DNA of 64,000 nt. Source: a virus. Each line of letters starts with the position of its first letter. The first letter of the stretch is position 1. Below, in pieces: positions 28,124 through 36,240 of the stretch. The notes beneath the pieces were generated by a model. That model saw nothing but the letters and a program-made list of their open reading frames with translations, was not told where the DNA came from and did not search any database. Where the stretch lies: the IMG/VR virus record IMGVR_UViG_3300032242_002717, positions 23,402 to 87,401 of that record; one strand, written 5' to 3'. The position numbers and the translations under genes were made by a program.

Positions 28124-28923
28124 TAGATTTGCTCATCCTGTTCTTCCCACAAGAAAGCCAAGGCTTCTTCTTTGGTCAAGAAAAAACTGACACCTGGACC
28201 TTCGTCGCTCTTGTCTTCCGAGAACTCTTCGCTCGAAATACAATCTCCCGGCTTGAATTGCTTCCCGTCCGTCAGGCGCTCGTAAACTGCCTCCCCTGGG
28301 TTCGACGGAGACAGAAGGACTTCTGAGGCTCGGCACCATCTAAATGGCCCGTTGGTGCGTTTAGCGTAGTCAGGAACAACGATCAGGCCGACCACTCCGT
28401 TTCTGAACGCCTTGAAGGCAACGAAAGATCCAGATTGAGGGACGATAGACTGAGACGCGATGGCTACCTCAATTCCTCGGCATTCGTCAGCGTGGCTGTT
28501 CGCAGTAGAGCATCCTGACATGATAGCCTTAAAAAAATCAGATCTTACAAAAACAGACTCAGACCACGACGACATGGAGAAGTCGGCAAACCCGAACTGA
28601 GAGTCAAAGACCATGCCGTTTATCTGAGAGTATCCAAAATCTGCACCGTAGAACTTGGTGTTTTTGATGAGTGTATCGGACAGGTCAGCGAAAAGAAAAA
28701 GCGAGTCAGAGAAGTCGCACCCTATGAAGGTCGATCCAGTAAAGTCGGCATGACAAAAGTCTGACCTTTTAAGATCGGCTTTATACAGCTTCGAGCCTCT
28801 CAAGTTTGCGTAGGAAAGGCTAATACCTCTCTCGGTCGCCATCTCCAGGGCTTCACGTCTTGTATTTGCTTCAGGAATCTCGCAGATGCATGTTCCATGC
28901 ACGCTCATAATTGTGATGGCCAT
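28123..28923 (-). CDS. Pentapeptide-repeat protein with extra C-terminal domain
   Basis: A 266-residue protein, first gene of the minus-strand operon. Residues 30-150 contain pentapeptide repeats of the A(D/N)Lxx type (SYANLRGSKLYKADLKRSDF), which fold as a quadrilateral beta-helix. Some relatives mimic DNA or protect gyrase. The C-terminal 110 residues form a separate domain (FVAFKAFRNGVVGLIVVPDY) like that of other phage pentapeptide proteins. ATG 28923 is chosen, with AAAGG upstream. The 16-bp palindrome lies 20 bases upstream. Confidence 0.75.
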   Translation of the reverse strand: MAITIMSVHGTCICEIPEANTRREALEMATERGISLSYANLRGSKLYKADLKRSDFCHADFTGSTFIGCDFSDSLFLFADLSDTLIKNTKFYGADFGYSQINGMVFDSQFGFADFSMSSWSESVFVRSDFFKAIMSGCSTANSHADECRGIEVAIASQSIVPQSGSFVAFKAFRNGVVGLIVVPDYAKRTNGPFRWCRASEVLLSPSNPGEAVYERLTDGKQFKPGDCISSEEFSEDKSDEGPGVSFFLTKEEALAFLWEEQDEQI

Positions 28924-28942
28924 GATTTGACCTTTCTTTTTG

Positions 28943-28958
28943 GTCTCCGCGCGGAGAC
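28943..28958. promoter_or_regulatory. 16-bp perfect palindrome upstream of the pentapeptide gene
   Basis: GTCTCCGCGCGGAGAC, identical to copies at 12927 and 45393, lies 19 bases upstream of the minus-strand ATG at 28923. It sits in the region between two divergent transcription units. Confidence 0.65.
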
Positions 28959-28998
28959 AAGTCTTCTCTTGTGCCGACACATTCTAGGTTTGCTCTCG

Positions 28999-29027
28999 TT
29001 GCCTGGCAACCTTATGGCAACTAGAAT
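28999..29027 (+). promoter_or_regulatory. Possible promoter at the start of the YpsA-like gene
   Basis: TTGCCT (28999-29004) and TAGAAT (29022-29027) are 17 bases apart. Transcription would begin almost at the ATG at 29033, implying a leaderless message. GGCAAC repeats also occur here, so the match could be chance. Confidence 0.35.
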
Positions 29028-29032
29028 ACGGC

Positions 29033-29839
29033 ATGGCAACCACTTGCTTAAAGAAGGTCATCAATTCAGGCAGGCCGGGAGCTTGCCAAGAGGTGATTGT
29101 TGCTGCGCGTCGGTATGGACTAGAGACGGGGGGATGGAGTCGTCCCTTTTTTTGGAATGGGCATTGGGGTGCTGTCTGGCTGAGAGCATACGGACTGAAG
29201 GAACTCCAAAGAGGCCCAGGCAAAATGTTTTTTCGAGTGCCTTTTGCCAACGTAAGGGATTCGGATGGGACCGCATGGTTTGGCAGCGTTAAGAATGATG
29301 GTTGCGTCAGAGTAAGAGAGGCGATACATCGTTTTCGCAGGCCGATTATGTTTGTGACTCAGTCAAAGAAAATTGGAGATGATCCCAAAAGGATGGCCGA
29401 TTGGATAGAAAAAAATGCAATCGAGGTTCTGAACGTCGAGTCTTACGCCGGTACTGACATGGGTCTGGGCATGCCTTACTTCGCAAAAAGGTTTATGGTC
29501 AAGGTTTTTCTGGAGCTTGGGCTGAAGGCGTTGCAGGTAGAACATGATTTTTGGACTCCAACTCACTTCTTGCATAGCGAGTGCTGGTGCAATTACGGCC
29601 CCCAGCGCAATCTTAATAACAATGTTCATCATAAAATTGAATTTTTGACTTTGGACGTTTCGAGTTATGAGAAACTCAAATCCCTAAATCATTTTCAGCG
29701 TTCACACTCTTGTCATTCAAGTGACGAAATCGTTGATTTCAAAGAAGTTCCAGAATATCCCTCAATGCCTTTCGTGAGGCATTGGGGCGTGTACAAAGAA
29801 GGTCGAATGGGCATCCAAGCAATCGAGTGGATCAAATGA
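29033..29839 (+). CDS. YpsA/SLOG-like protein (putative molybdenum-carrier family)
   Basis: A 268-residue protein whose first 150 residues follow the phage-bacterial YpsA-like Rossmannoid family. Matching parts are VINSGRPGACQEVIVAARRYG in the place of the usual SGGQTGxDxxAL loop, LETGGW, NVRDSDGTAWFGSV, RRPIMFVT, and IEVLNVESYAG at the end. The family name 'molybdenum carrier' is historical; SLOG domains bind nucleotide-like ligands. The usual GGQTG glycine loop is altered here. About 110 extra C-terminal residues, rich in His, are unexplained. Confidence 0.6.
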   Translation: MATTCLKKVINSGRPGACQEVIVAARRYGLETGGWSRPFFWNGHWGAVWLRAYGLKELQRGPGKMFFRVPFANVRDSDGTAWFGSVKNDGCVRVREAIHRFRRPIMFVTQSKKIGDDPKRMADWIEKNAIEVLNVESYAGTDMGLGMPYFAKRFMVKVFLELGLKALQVEHDFWTPTHFLHSECWCNYGPQRNLNNNVHHKIEFLTLDVSSYEKLKSLNHFQRSHSCHSSDEIVDFKEVPEYPSMPFVRHWGVYKEGRMGIQAIEWIK

Positions 29840-30510
29840 AAAATGCTTCTGCGGTCGCTGTTAGTCTTACTGCAAATATCTTCCCGATTGTATCCAGATG
29901 CACGCGCGTCGATTCCGATGACAAGAGCGACGAAAAGACCAAAACGGAAATTGTTGCGGTCAGGCTGTTTGATGGCGAACCTGCGGAAGAAATCGTCCTT
30001 TCAGAAGTTTCTGACGATGTTGCAATGGCGTGCCTTTCCTTGCATCATCAATTTGAACTGAAGTGCCTTCGTGACATCGACCTTAATCTTGGTCGAGCGA
30101 TCCCTAAAGACGGCAATACTTTTTGGGATGTCTTACGCGAAGTTGTCGATGATAACCCTTTAATTGACACTGTGATTTTGCCAGCGACGTTCCTTAGTAT
30201 TTATCCTCGCTCGCTAGTTACTCAAACTGAAAATAAGACTCTTATGGGCGAGGAGGTCTTGTATTTCAGATCTGCCGAATTTCCAGAGCTATTTTTTTCT
30301 ATCGACGCAGCACTTAGCGGACAAGCAATATGTATGGTTTCTAGTGATTTTCGGATCAAGATAATTTGCTGCGAGACACTTCTGGACGATGCTTGTTTTA
30401 TGTCGGCTTGGATCGAAATTGCAAGTGTGCAAAGTGGGATCGTCATAATGATTCCAGAAGATCCGGGCAGCATATGGGGTGAAGAAAAGGAGTCAGCCGA
30501 TGACGAGTGA
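29836..30510 (+). CDS. Hypothetical acidic protein
   Basis: A 224-residue protein beginning in an ATGA overlap with the YpsA-like gene. It is alpha/beta, acidic at the C-terminus, with alternating hydrophobic strands (SSDFRIKIICCETLLDD). No motif that I recognise. Tight coupling suggests it works with, or is at least expressed with, its upstream neighbour. Confidence 0.5.
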   Translation: MKNASAVAVSLTANIFPIVSRCTRVDSDDKSDEKTKTEIVAVRLFDGEPAEEIVLSEVSDDVAMACLSLHHQFELKCLRDIDLNLGRAIPKDGNTFWDVLREVVDDNPLIDTVILPATFLSIYPRSLVTQTENKTLMGEEVLYFRSAEFPELFFSIDAALSGQAICMVSSDFRIKIICCETLLDDACFMSAWIEIASVQSGIVIMIPEDPGSIWGEEKESADDE

Positions 30511-30949
30511 TGTCGTTTCTGATCCTCCCTGGGTTGAATATGCGAGATGGCTGATTCTTAACAAGTACGAATCTGCGTACACTCGTTTTTGCGAAAGAGC
30601 ATGGGCTATCTATCTTTCTCAACCCGAGAAGATAAGATCCCTGGAGTACTCGTATACGCAAGCGTGGATCGAGCTTCGTCTTGTCAGTCCCGAATGCAAT
30701 TATCAACCTCAAGGCGTTGCAAGCAACTCACACGAAAACATACGGCCAGGCAAGCCAACTTTTGGATACACGAAATCTGGTCATTTGATAAGTATAGAAG
30801 AAGGGAGGAGCGAGTCAGATCAAGAATCTGATCCGGTTTTGATGGTCAGTGGAGAAGGATGGCTTTTTTGGGATGCGTGCAAGAAACATGACATCCTTGT
30901 GAAAAAATCAGCAAGGTCAAAAGTCAAACAGAAGTCGGTTTATTCTTAA
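30500..30949 (+). CDS. Hypothetical protein
   Basis: A 149-residue protein. ATG 30500 is preceded by AAGGAG inside the end of the previous gene. The first 70 residues are helical with many aromatic residues (EYARWLILNKYESAYTRF). The end is basic (KSARSKVKQKSV). No family recognised. Confidence 0.5.
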   Translation: MTSDVVSDPPWVEYARWLILNKYESAYTRFCERAWAIYLSQPEKIRSLEYSYTQAWIELRLVSPECNYQPQGVASNSHENIRPGKPTFGYTKSGHLISIEEGRSESDQESDPVLMVSGEGWLFWDACKKHDILVKKSARSKVKQKSVYS

Positions 30950-30959
30950 GGAGCATGAA

Positions 30960-31121
30960 ATGCCAAGCAAGAGCAAGAAGCAGCACGACATGATGGAAGG
31001 CGCATCTCACGACAAGAAATACGCCAAAGAGATGGGAGTTCCTCAGAAGGTCGCCAAAGACTACACCGATGCCGACAAAAAGTCTGGCAAGTACAAATCA
31101 AAGAAAAACAAGTCCAAGTGA
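30960..31121 (+). CDS. 53-residue basic protein, DUF3008-like
   Basis: A short Lys-rich protein starting MPSKSKKQ and containing AKEMGVPQKVAKDYTDADK. This pattern is common in small phage and plasmid proteins of the DUF3008 kind, as I recall them. AAGGAG precedes the ATG. The next gene has its own GGAG site 18 bases later. Role unknown; nucleic-acid binding is plausible from the charge. Confidence 0.6.
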   Translation: MPSKSKKQHDMMEGASHDKKYAKEMGVPQKVAKDYTDADKKSGKYKSKKNKSK

Positions 31122-31138
31122 AGTCAACAGGAGTTTAA

Positions 31139-31636
31139 ATGCTTAAGCTTTATGAGATTCCTGAAGAATATAGAAAGCTCATGGCTCAGGTGGACGAGGC
31201 CAACGGCGAGCTAACTTCAGAGATGGAAGAATCGCTCAATGCAATTGAGGCGAACATTGAAGCCAAGGTTGACGGTGTCGTCACGCTGATAAAGGAAGCT
31301 GAAGGGGAATCTGCTTCATTCGCTGCCGAAATCAAGAGACTGCAAGAGCGAAAAAAGGCTTGCGACAACAGAGCCAAAAACCTGGCTTCCTATGTGATCA
31401 AAACCATGGATCAGATAGGCATGGACAAGGTCAAGACAACACGCTTCACAGTCGCTCCTCAATTCGCAGGCAGGCCGTCCATTTCTTGGACAGGACTACC
31501 GGAAGAGATTCCAGATGAGTTCAAGCGAACAAAGCACGAACTTGATGGCAATGCCGCTTTTGAAGCGTGGAAACTAGGCGTTCTGAATTCAGAGCGTTTT
31601 GAAGTTCAAAAAAGCCGATTCCTATCAATCCGATAG
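31139..31636 (+). CDS. Siphovirus Gp157 family protein
   Basis: A 165-residue protein with the Gp157 layout. A long charged helix fills residues 20-95 (EIKRLQERKKACDNRAKNL). Then come SYVIKTMDQIGMDKVKTTRF and a compact end with IPDEFKRTKHELDGNAAFEAW. In streptococcal phages the family is linked to phage resistance or recombination functions, but its activity is not established. GGAG lies upstream of the ATG. Confidence 0.75.
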   Translation: MLKLYEIPEEYRKLMAQVDEANGELTSEMEESLNAIEANIEAKVDGVVTLIKEAEGESASFAAEIKRLQERKKACDNRAKNLASYVIKTMDQIGMDKVKTTRFTVAPQFAGRPSISWTGLPEEIPDEFKRTKHELDGNAAFEAWKLGVLNSERFEVQKSRFLSIR

Positions 31637-31644
31637 GATTTATC

Positions 31645-31863
31645 ATGCCAAGCCTAGAATTCAATAAAACGCTGCAAGAAATTGCGTTTTCCTACGATCA
31701 AATCCTCAATGCAATCGATATGCTTGCCGTTCGGCCCGTCTGTCGAGGTTGTGGCACTGACATACTTCCGACAATCGAGGCTGCGAGGTCGGCTATAGAC
31801 AAGTTCTTGTCAACACCAAATCCTTGCGATAGTCCTGGGATGTGTCCAAGAAGACTTTGGTGA
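31645..31863 (+). CDS. Small Cys-containing protein
   Basis: A 72-residue protein with a helical start and five cysteines (CRGCG near residue 33, then PCDSPGMCP). It closes the rightward operon before the lysogeny module. The cysteine spacing could hold a zinc ion. Unknown function. Confidence 0.5.
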   Translation: MPSLEFNKTLQEIAFSYDQILNAIDMLAVRPVCRGCGTDILPTIEAARSAIDKFLSTPNPCDSPGMCPRRLW

Positions 31864-31889
31864 GAACTTGGGATTGACAAACAGGTAAA

Positions 31890-31929
31890 CACTAACGGCC
31901 ACTCTGGTTTCCCAGAGTGGCCGTTAGTG
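31890..31929. terminator. 18-bp perfect inverted repeat beside the integrase
   Basis: CACTAACGGCCACTCTGG (31890-31907) pairs perfectly with 31912-31929 across loop TTTC. Read leftwards it is followed by a loose U-rich stretch, so it may end the integrase message or work in both directions. Because it lies just beyond the integrase gene it is also a candidate part of the attachment site. Confidence 0.65.
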
Positions 31930-32020
31930 CCACCACAAACAAGAGACTGCTTGCACAATGTATTGCGAGGCGGAATCCGTTCCGCCTTCAACATAATCAT
32001 AGGCAGTAGTGTACGGATGG

Positions 32021-33112
32021 TCAAGACTGTCTATCAATTGCAACTTTGCACGCAAGGTCCAAGTCAGGCTCCGGCTTTGCGTAATTCAAGGTCGTGGTAA
32101 CGTCGGAATGGCCCAACACGGCCCTGGCGGCATCGACGCCATATTTCCTCCTGATCTCTGTCGCGGCCAGGTGACGAAGGGCATGCGGCGACCAGATTGG
32201 GATCTTGTTTTTTTGGCATGCAAACCTGATGACTCCGCGATAATTTTCAGGCGTGTATTTTGTCCTGTACTGGTTCTGAAAGATCTCCTGACTGTCAAGT
32301 CGCATGGGAAGGTATTTGCTTATTATGGCTTTTGCCTTTTCTCCTAGAGCGACTTTCCTGATTTTATTTCGATGGGAAGTTTTGTTGAATTCGGGCGGGA
32401 CAACGTACACCCAGATTTCGTTTGAGCGGTCAATGTCTTGAGGTCGCATCGCGCAAATCTCACACGACCTCATGCCGGTCATGATCTGAAGATCGATCAT
32501 GTCTTTGACTCTTTCGCAGGTATACTCGCGTACAGTCTGAATGTCTTCTGAAGGCGGAGGTTTTCTTTCTGGCCTGTCTGGAGCTTTTGACCTTCCAATT
32601 CTTTGGGTATCAACAATTTTTGATTTCATCCATGCGTCAACCTGGCAATAACCTCTGACTCCGGCCCAACGCAAGAACACCGTAGTTATCCTGTGCCTAT
32701 CATTTACTGAACGCCTGACCAGTCCATCGTTGATCCACTTTTCAATGAGCATCAGAAGACTTTTGGGTTGAAACTGATCCATCGGCAGTGAGCCAAATAG
32801 CTCAACAAGATCCTCAAGTGCCGCCTTGATGTTTTTGACCTGCGAGGTCGGCTTTCCTCTCTTCACATAGTAGATGGAGCAATAGTCCAGGTATTGCTTG
32901 ACAGTCCATTCAATCGTCGACTTTGTGTCCGATGATTCATAGACGGTTGTTCGTCCTTTGGCTTCCCACTGGCCAATCAGTTCCCCGTATTTTTGTTTGG
33001 CCGCTTTGAGATCGTGGCCGAGGTAATGGTCAAATCCCGAAAGCCGAACAACATACTGTCCGCTAGCATGCGTTCTCAACATCGGTATTTTGTTTTTAGT
33101 AAGCCGAGGCAT
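32021..33112 (-). CDS. int: Tyrosine-family phage integrase
   Basis: A 363-residue site-specific recombinase that joins phage and host attachment sites. An N-terminal arm-binding part and a SAM-like core-binding region (about residues 70-170) come before the catalytic domain. Catalytic residues are visible: Arg in TGMRSCEI, HALRH with the His and second Arg, LGHSDVTTT with His, and the Tyr in LNYAKP. ATG 33112 is chosen because GGGGAGA lies 5 bases upstream. The ALRHLAATEIRRKYG part resembles integrases of Planctomycetota. Confidence 0.9.
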   Translation of the reverse strand: MPRLTKNKIPMLRTHASGQYVVRLSGFDHYLGHDLKAAKQKYGELIGQWEAKGRTTVYESSDTKSTIEWTVKQYLDYCSIYYVKRGKPTSQVKNIKAALEDLVELFGSLPMDQFQPKSLLMLIEKWINDGLVRRSVNDRHRITTVFLRWAGVRGYCQVDAWMKSKIVDTQRIGRSKAPDRPERKPPPSEDIQTVREYTCERVKDMIDLQIMTGMRSCEICAMRPQDIDRSNEIWVYVVPPEFNKTSHRNKIRKVALGEKAKAIISKYLPMRLDSQEIFQNQYRTKYTPENYRGVIRFACQKNKIPIWSPHALRHLAATEIRRKYGVDAARAVLGHSDVTTTLNYAKPEPDLDLACKVAIDRQS

Positions 33113-33519
33113 GGCGTTCTCCCCAAAAATAGTAAGTACCATTTTCAGGTTCATTGTAAACGCCTTTATTTAAGAGTCAAACACAATATGTTTGGCTCAT
33201 AGTTTCAGATTCATGTAAAAGACGCAAGGCATTGCATTGCAATAACTTGCGTCTTTGCATGTACGAACGAATACTATTTTTATAGTGGTCACAACGTGGT
33301 AATTTACTATTTTTATTATGGCAACATCTTGATCATTACTTTAAAAGTGGTATTTACTTTTTTGAGCCGACAAACAAAGATTTGACATCGTTCCGAGCCT
33401 GTTTTATTGAGAACAACATGGAAAACGAACAAAAGCTCAAAGTTCCTGTAAAGCTTGAATCTTTGAGGCAGGTATCCGTGCGAGTTGGGAAAAACTTGGC
33501 TCCTGAAACGGCACGGAGG
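33113..33519. other. 407-base non-coding gap between integrase and repressor
   Basis: A+T-rich and without a convincing gene. It holds an 11-bp hairpin at 33217-33255 and could contain the integrase promoter and the attachment site. A plus-strand reading frame at 33418-33666 runs into the repressor gene on the other strand and is not supported. Confidence 0.5.
33217..33255 (-). terminator. Hairpin between repressor and integrase genes
   Basis: AAAGACGCAAG (33217-33227) pairs with CTTGCGTCTTT (33245-33255) over a 17-base loop. On the minus strand the stem ends in TTTT, so it could terminate the repressor message. Confidence 0.5.
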
Positions 33520-34044
33520 TCATGGCATCTTCGTCTCAGTGATGGGCAGATTGTTGAACTGAGCATCGTCTTCGCAAGGCGAAGCGTTTGGTTCAATCGA
33601 GTTCTCGATAGAGACTGGACTACCTGGGGCGTTGGGCCTTTTGTGATTGCGTTTCGACTCAGGTAAATTTTTCTCAAGGTGGGTTTCGTCTCTAGATCGG
33701 ATGACCTTTGCAACCTCGCTTTTCTTGGTTTGCGTTGTCTCGGAATTGAGAAGTATTCTCAAAGATTCTCGTTCGCCGATTCGCTCGATTTCAATATTGA
33801 GTGTTTGCCGAATTGCAGACGCTCCCTCGACCGGCAAAGAGTCGTTCAGAACAAAACCGACATCAAGATCCGCTAGAGAGCATAGTGTCAGAAGCGTGTC
33901 ATAGTCTGGCTGATTAGCTCCACTGAGCCATTTGCTAACCGCGCCATGCGAACACCCCAAATGCTTCGCAATAAATTGCAGCGATATGTTTTTGAGAAGA
34001 ATCGCTCTCTTAATCTTGGCGTGCCAGAGATTGGTTGTTGTCAT
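33520..34044 (-). CDS. XRE-family repressor (lysogeny regulator), copy 1
   Basis: A 174-residue protein with an N-terminal XRE helix-turn-helix (IAKHLGCSHGAVSKWLSGAN, residues 25-44) and an Asp/Leu-rich end of the DNA-binding domain. The rest is basic and polar, likely disordered, without a LexA-type protease domain. It is divergent from a small gene at 34172, with promoter and palindrome between them, as in phage immunity regions. Confidence 0.75.
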   Translation of the reverse strand: MTTTNLWHAKIKRAILLKNISLQFIAKHLGCSHGAVSKWLSGANQPDYDTLLTLCSLADLDVGFVLNDSLPVEGASAIRQTLNIEIERIGERESLRILLNSETTQTKKSEVAKVIRSRDETHLEKNLPESKRNHKRPNAPGSPVSIENSIEPNASPCEDDAQFNNLPITETKMP

Positions 34045-34091
34045 TTCTCGTTCTATTGACCGTTACTTGGGTCTAAATGTTGATTTCCAAA

Positions 34092-34126
34092 AAGTACTTG
34101 ATTGTCCTTTAATGGAACGATATTCT
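34092..34126 (+). promoter_or_regulatory. Promoter and palindrome in the immunity region
   Basis: TTGATT (34098-34103) and TATTCT (34121-34126) are 17 bases apart and face the gene at 34172. The 8-bp palindrome AAGTACTT (34092-34099) overlaps the -35 and is a candidate repressor site. Confidence 0.5.
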
Positions 34127-34171
34127 TTTTCTCATCAGGATGAGTGCCGACAGGTTCACCGAGGTGGCTCA

Positions 34172-34393
34172 ATGAAAATTGTCAAACCGGATCACACAAA
34201 TAATAGGGAACGAGTCAAAATAAGGATTTCAGAAGACGCATATCTTTTAGCCACAATAAGCGAAACCAGACACCTGGATAAATCTCAAATGTCTGGTTTT
34301 ATAATCTCTGGAAGATTTGCGATAGGCGAGATGGAATTGGTTTCGGCTCAAGAAGAACGTCGAGACACTTTGTCTCTGCGTTTGTTTTCGTAG
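34172..34393 (+). CDS. Small regulator-like protein, divergent from the repressor
   Basis: A 73-residue protein. The strand-helix pattern RVKIRISEDAYLLATISETR resembles ribbon-helix-helix DNA-binding proteins but is not conclusive. GAGGTGG lies upstream of the ATG. It ends 46 bases inside the convergent repressor gene. The place suggests a Cro-like or accessory regulator. Confidence 0.45.
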   Translation: MKIVKPDHTNNRERVKIRISEDAYLLATISETRHLDKSQMSGFIISGRFAIGEMELVSAQEERRDTLSLRLFS

Positions 34394-34809
34394 GGATCAA
34401 TCGGTCCAGGCTGGACTGCCAGACCGACCAGCCGTTTCATCGCAGTAGATAGTTCTGAGGGATCGTCGTCCGAGGAGGACACGGCGCGGGCCACCATCAA
34501 TAGACGCTCCTCGACTTCAGATAACTGAGGCTTCAGCTCTTCGCCTTTGGCTGGCGGCAACAGTCCAGGTCCGTTAATCAGCCAGTCGACGGTCGTGTTC
34601 ATCCCCGCCGCAAGCCTATCGACAACATTTAGACTGACCAGAAATTTTGGATTGGTTCCGACGATTGCAGATATTCGCTCTTTGCCAAGACCGCAGAGTT
34701 GAGCGAAATCGATTTGTTTAATTTTTTTCTGTTTGAGGTATTCTCGGCACACGTCCCTGATTCTGGACCTGTATGCGTCCATGTAAGGATCTTCTGACCG
34801 AAACGTCAT
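34348..34809 (-). CDS. XRE-family repressor, copy 2
   Basis: A 153-residue protein with an N-terminal HTH (IDFAQLCGLGKERISAIVGT) and the following NTTVDWLINGP end typical of CI-like repressors, here about residue 70. The C-terminal half is acidic and short, so no self-cleaving domain is present. It faces a small excisionase-like gene across an operator-like repeat. Confidence 0.75.
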   Translation of the reverse strand: MTFRSEDPYMDAYRSRIRDVCREYLKQKKIKQIDFAQLCGLGKERISAIVGTNPKFLVSLNVVDRLAAGMNTTVDWLINGPGLLPPAKGEELKPQLSEVEERLLMVARAVSSSDDDPSELSTAMKRLVGLAVQPGPIDPYENKRRDKVSRRSS

Positions 34810-34825
34810 TTGCTTTTTCCTAAAC

Positions 34826-34854
34826 TTGACCTCTAGTCAAAGTGTTGCCACAAT
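34826..34854 (+). promoter_or_regulatory. Operator-like repeat and promoter between repressor 2 and the excisionase-like gene
   Basis: TTGAC-CTCTA-GTCAA (34826-34840) is an inverted repeat. It also supplies the -35 TTGACC, with CACAAT (34849-34854) 17 bases on as a fair -10. A repressor bound here would block the rightward promoter. Confidence 0.45.
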
Positions 34855-34886
34855 GTTGCGGACACCTTGCCACGGAGCGAGATGCT

Positions 34887-35081
34887 ATGGACGAGACAAA
34901 GTACACGTTTACCCAGGCTGCCAGCGAAATCGGTGTTGACCGAAGGTTTTTTGGGGCATTGGTCAATGCGGCCAAAATTCCCCACGAAGACCTTGGGACT
35001 CTGAAGTTAATTGGGAAAGCCCAATTGCAGAGAATCCGCACCGTATTGCTTATGTTGTCGGCAGAAGGGAATCACAACTGA
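34887..35081 (+). CDS. Excisionase-like or Cro-like small DNA-binding protein
   Basis: A 64-residue protein with a MerR/excisionase-type helix-turn-helix (FTQAASEIGVDRRFFGALVN), directed away from repressor 2. Small proteins of this kind act as excisionase or Cro in temperate phages. GGAG lies 10 bases upstream of the ATG. Which of the two roles it has cannot be told. Confidence 0.55.
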   Translation: MDETKYTFTQAASEIGVDRRFFGALVNAAKIPHEDLGTLKLIGKAQLQRIRTVLLMLSAEGNHN

Positions 35082-35096
35082 AACGTAGTACACAGG

Positions 35097-35119
35097 TTGC
35101 ACTTGGCAACTTTGTGCAA
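35097..35119. promoter_or_regulatory. Inverted repeat upstream of the annealing-protein gene
   Basis: TTGCAC (35097-35102) and GTGCAA (35114-35119) form a 6-bp dyad with 11 bases between. It lies about 70 bases before the replication operon and may be an operator. Confidence 0.4.
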
Positions 35120-35187
35120 ATTTATTGCAAACGGCTCTTGGTGTCAAACTGTCCGTTTGTTCATTTCACTCAGATGGAGATGATCTT

Positions 35188-36228
35188 TTGGCCACTAAAT
35201 TTGACAAGGTTTTTCAGGCATTAAGTGAACCTTTCTCTCCAGACCAGATCAAGTATCGTCCCATATTCAGCAAAGGCCAGCGGGCCATGGACGCTGCGTA
35301 TGTCGATGCTAGGAGCTACGAGAACCGGCTGGACCTTGTGTTGGGTCCAGAGAATTGGTGGACCTCGTTTGAGATCCATGAGCGCGGTGTGATCTGCAAG
35401 TTTACGATGCAGCTTGATCAGTCAACCGTAGTGCAAAAAAGTGGATTCGGAGAATACACGGCTGTCGCATCTTGGAAGGGGGCCAGCACTGATGCGTTCA
35501 AACGCGCGGTAAGTCACGCTACCGGCCTTGGTCGGCATCTATACGATCAGGGGATCGTTGATTATGAGGCGGGCGGCATCTGGTATGAAGACGATCAGAA
35601 CCAGCAGCAAGGTCCACCGCCATCGCGTCATGAGTACGCAGAAAATCAAAAATCGAGTCATTCTCCTGCTCCATCCTCGTCAAGTCCCCAGTCGCGTTCT
35701 GCTCAGTCAGGCAACGATAGGCATCCAGACTACGGAAACCTGCCCTCTGCTGGCGGTCCTCTGTTTGGGTGGTGCAAAGACATGAACGCAAAATTCAATT
35801 GCGATCTAACAAAATACATTTCTACTCAAGGCCAGGTGGCTGGCTACCCGCGCAAATGGGGCGAGTGGAATTCCGAGCAAGTCGGAAGTATGGTGAAATT
35901 GGCATGTGCAAAGCTTGATGAGTTGAGGGGTGTCGAGCCAGATTATCAGTCTAAGGTTTCGCCCAACACTCAGTTAAATACTCCATCTACGCAAAAAGCC
36001 GAAGAGTTTGCATTGAAAGCGCAGAAGGATCGTCTGAGGTCAGTCATCAATGAGTGGGCAAGGATGAGAGGGGTCGCTACCAAGGAAGGATGTCTTGCCC
36101 TTATGGACGAGACCGGAAAGGCTTGCGGTCGAATGATTGACAGCCTTGATTCCGAGACAGATTCTGCACTGCTTGCCAAGTACATCGAGTACGCAACACT
36201 TCAAGCAACTGAGGCACCACCCTTCTGA
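35188..36228 (+). CDS. Rad52-family single-strand annealing protein
   Basis: A 346-residue recombination protein. The first 135 residues carry Rad52/Rad22-type motifs: FQALSEPFSPDQIKYRP, DAAYVDARSYENRLDLVLGP, NWWTSFEI, and KGASTDAFKRAVSHATGLGR. Family members anneal complementary single strands. A Ser/Pro/Gln-rich linker (residues 155-195) leads to a helical C-terminal domain, which may bind other replication proteins. TTG 35188 is preceded by GGAGATGA; the longer TTG at 35125 has no such site. It opens the replication operon. Confidence 0.8.
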   Translation: MATKFDKVFQALSEPFSPDQIKYRPIFSKGQRAMDAAYVDARSYENRLDLVLGPENWWTSFEIHERGVICKFTMQLDQSTVVQKSGFGEYTAVASWKGASTDAFKRAVSHATGLGRHLYDQGIVDYEAGGIWYEDDQNQQQGPPPSRHEYAENQKSSHSPAPSSSSPQSRSAQSGNDRHPDYGNLPSAGGPLFGWCKDMNAKFNCDLTKYISTQGQVAGYPRKWGEWNSEQVGSMVKLACAKLDELRGVEPDYQSKVSPNTQLNTPSTQKAEEFALKAQKDRLRSVINEWARMRGVATKEGCLALMDETGKACGRMIDSLDSETDSALLAKYIEYATLQATEAPPF

Positions 36229-36240
36229 CGAGGAAGCACG

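Noticed and set aside
33382-33666. Plus-strand frame of 94 codons before the repressor end
   Set aside because: It overlaps the XRE repressor gene by 147 bases on the other strand and has no clear ribosome binding site.
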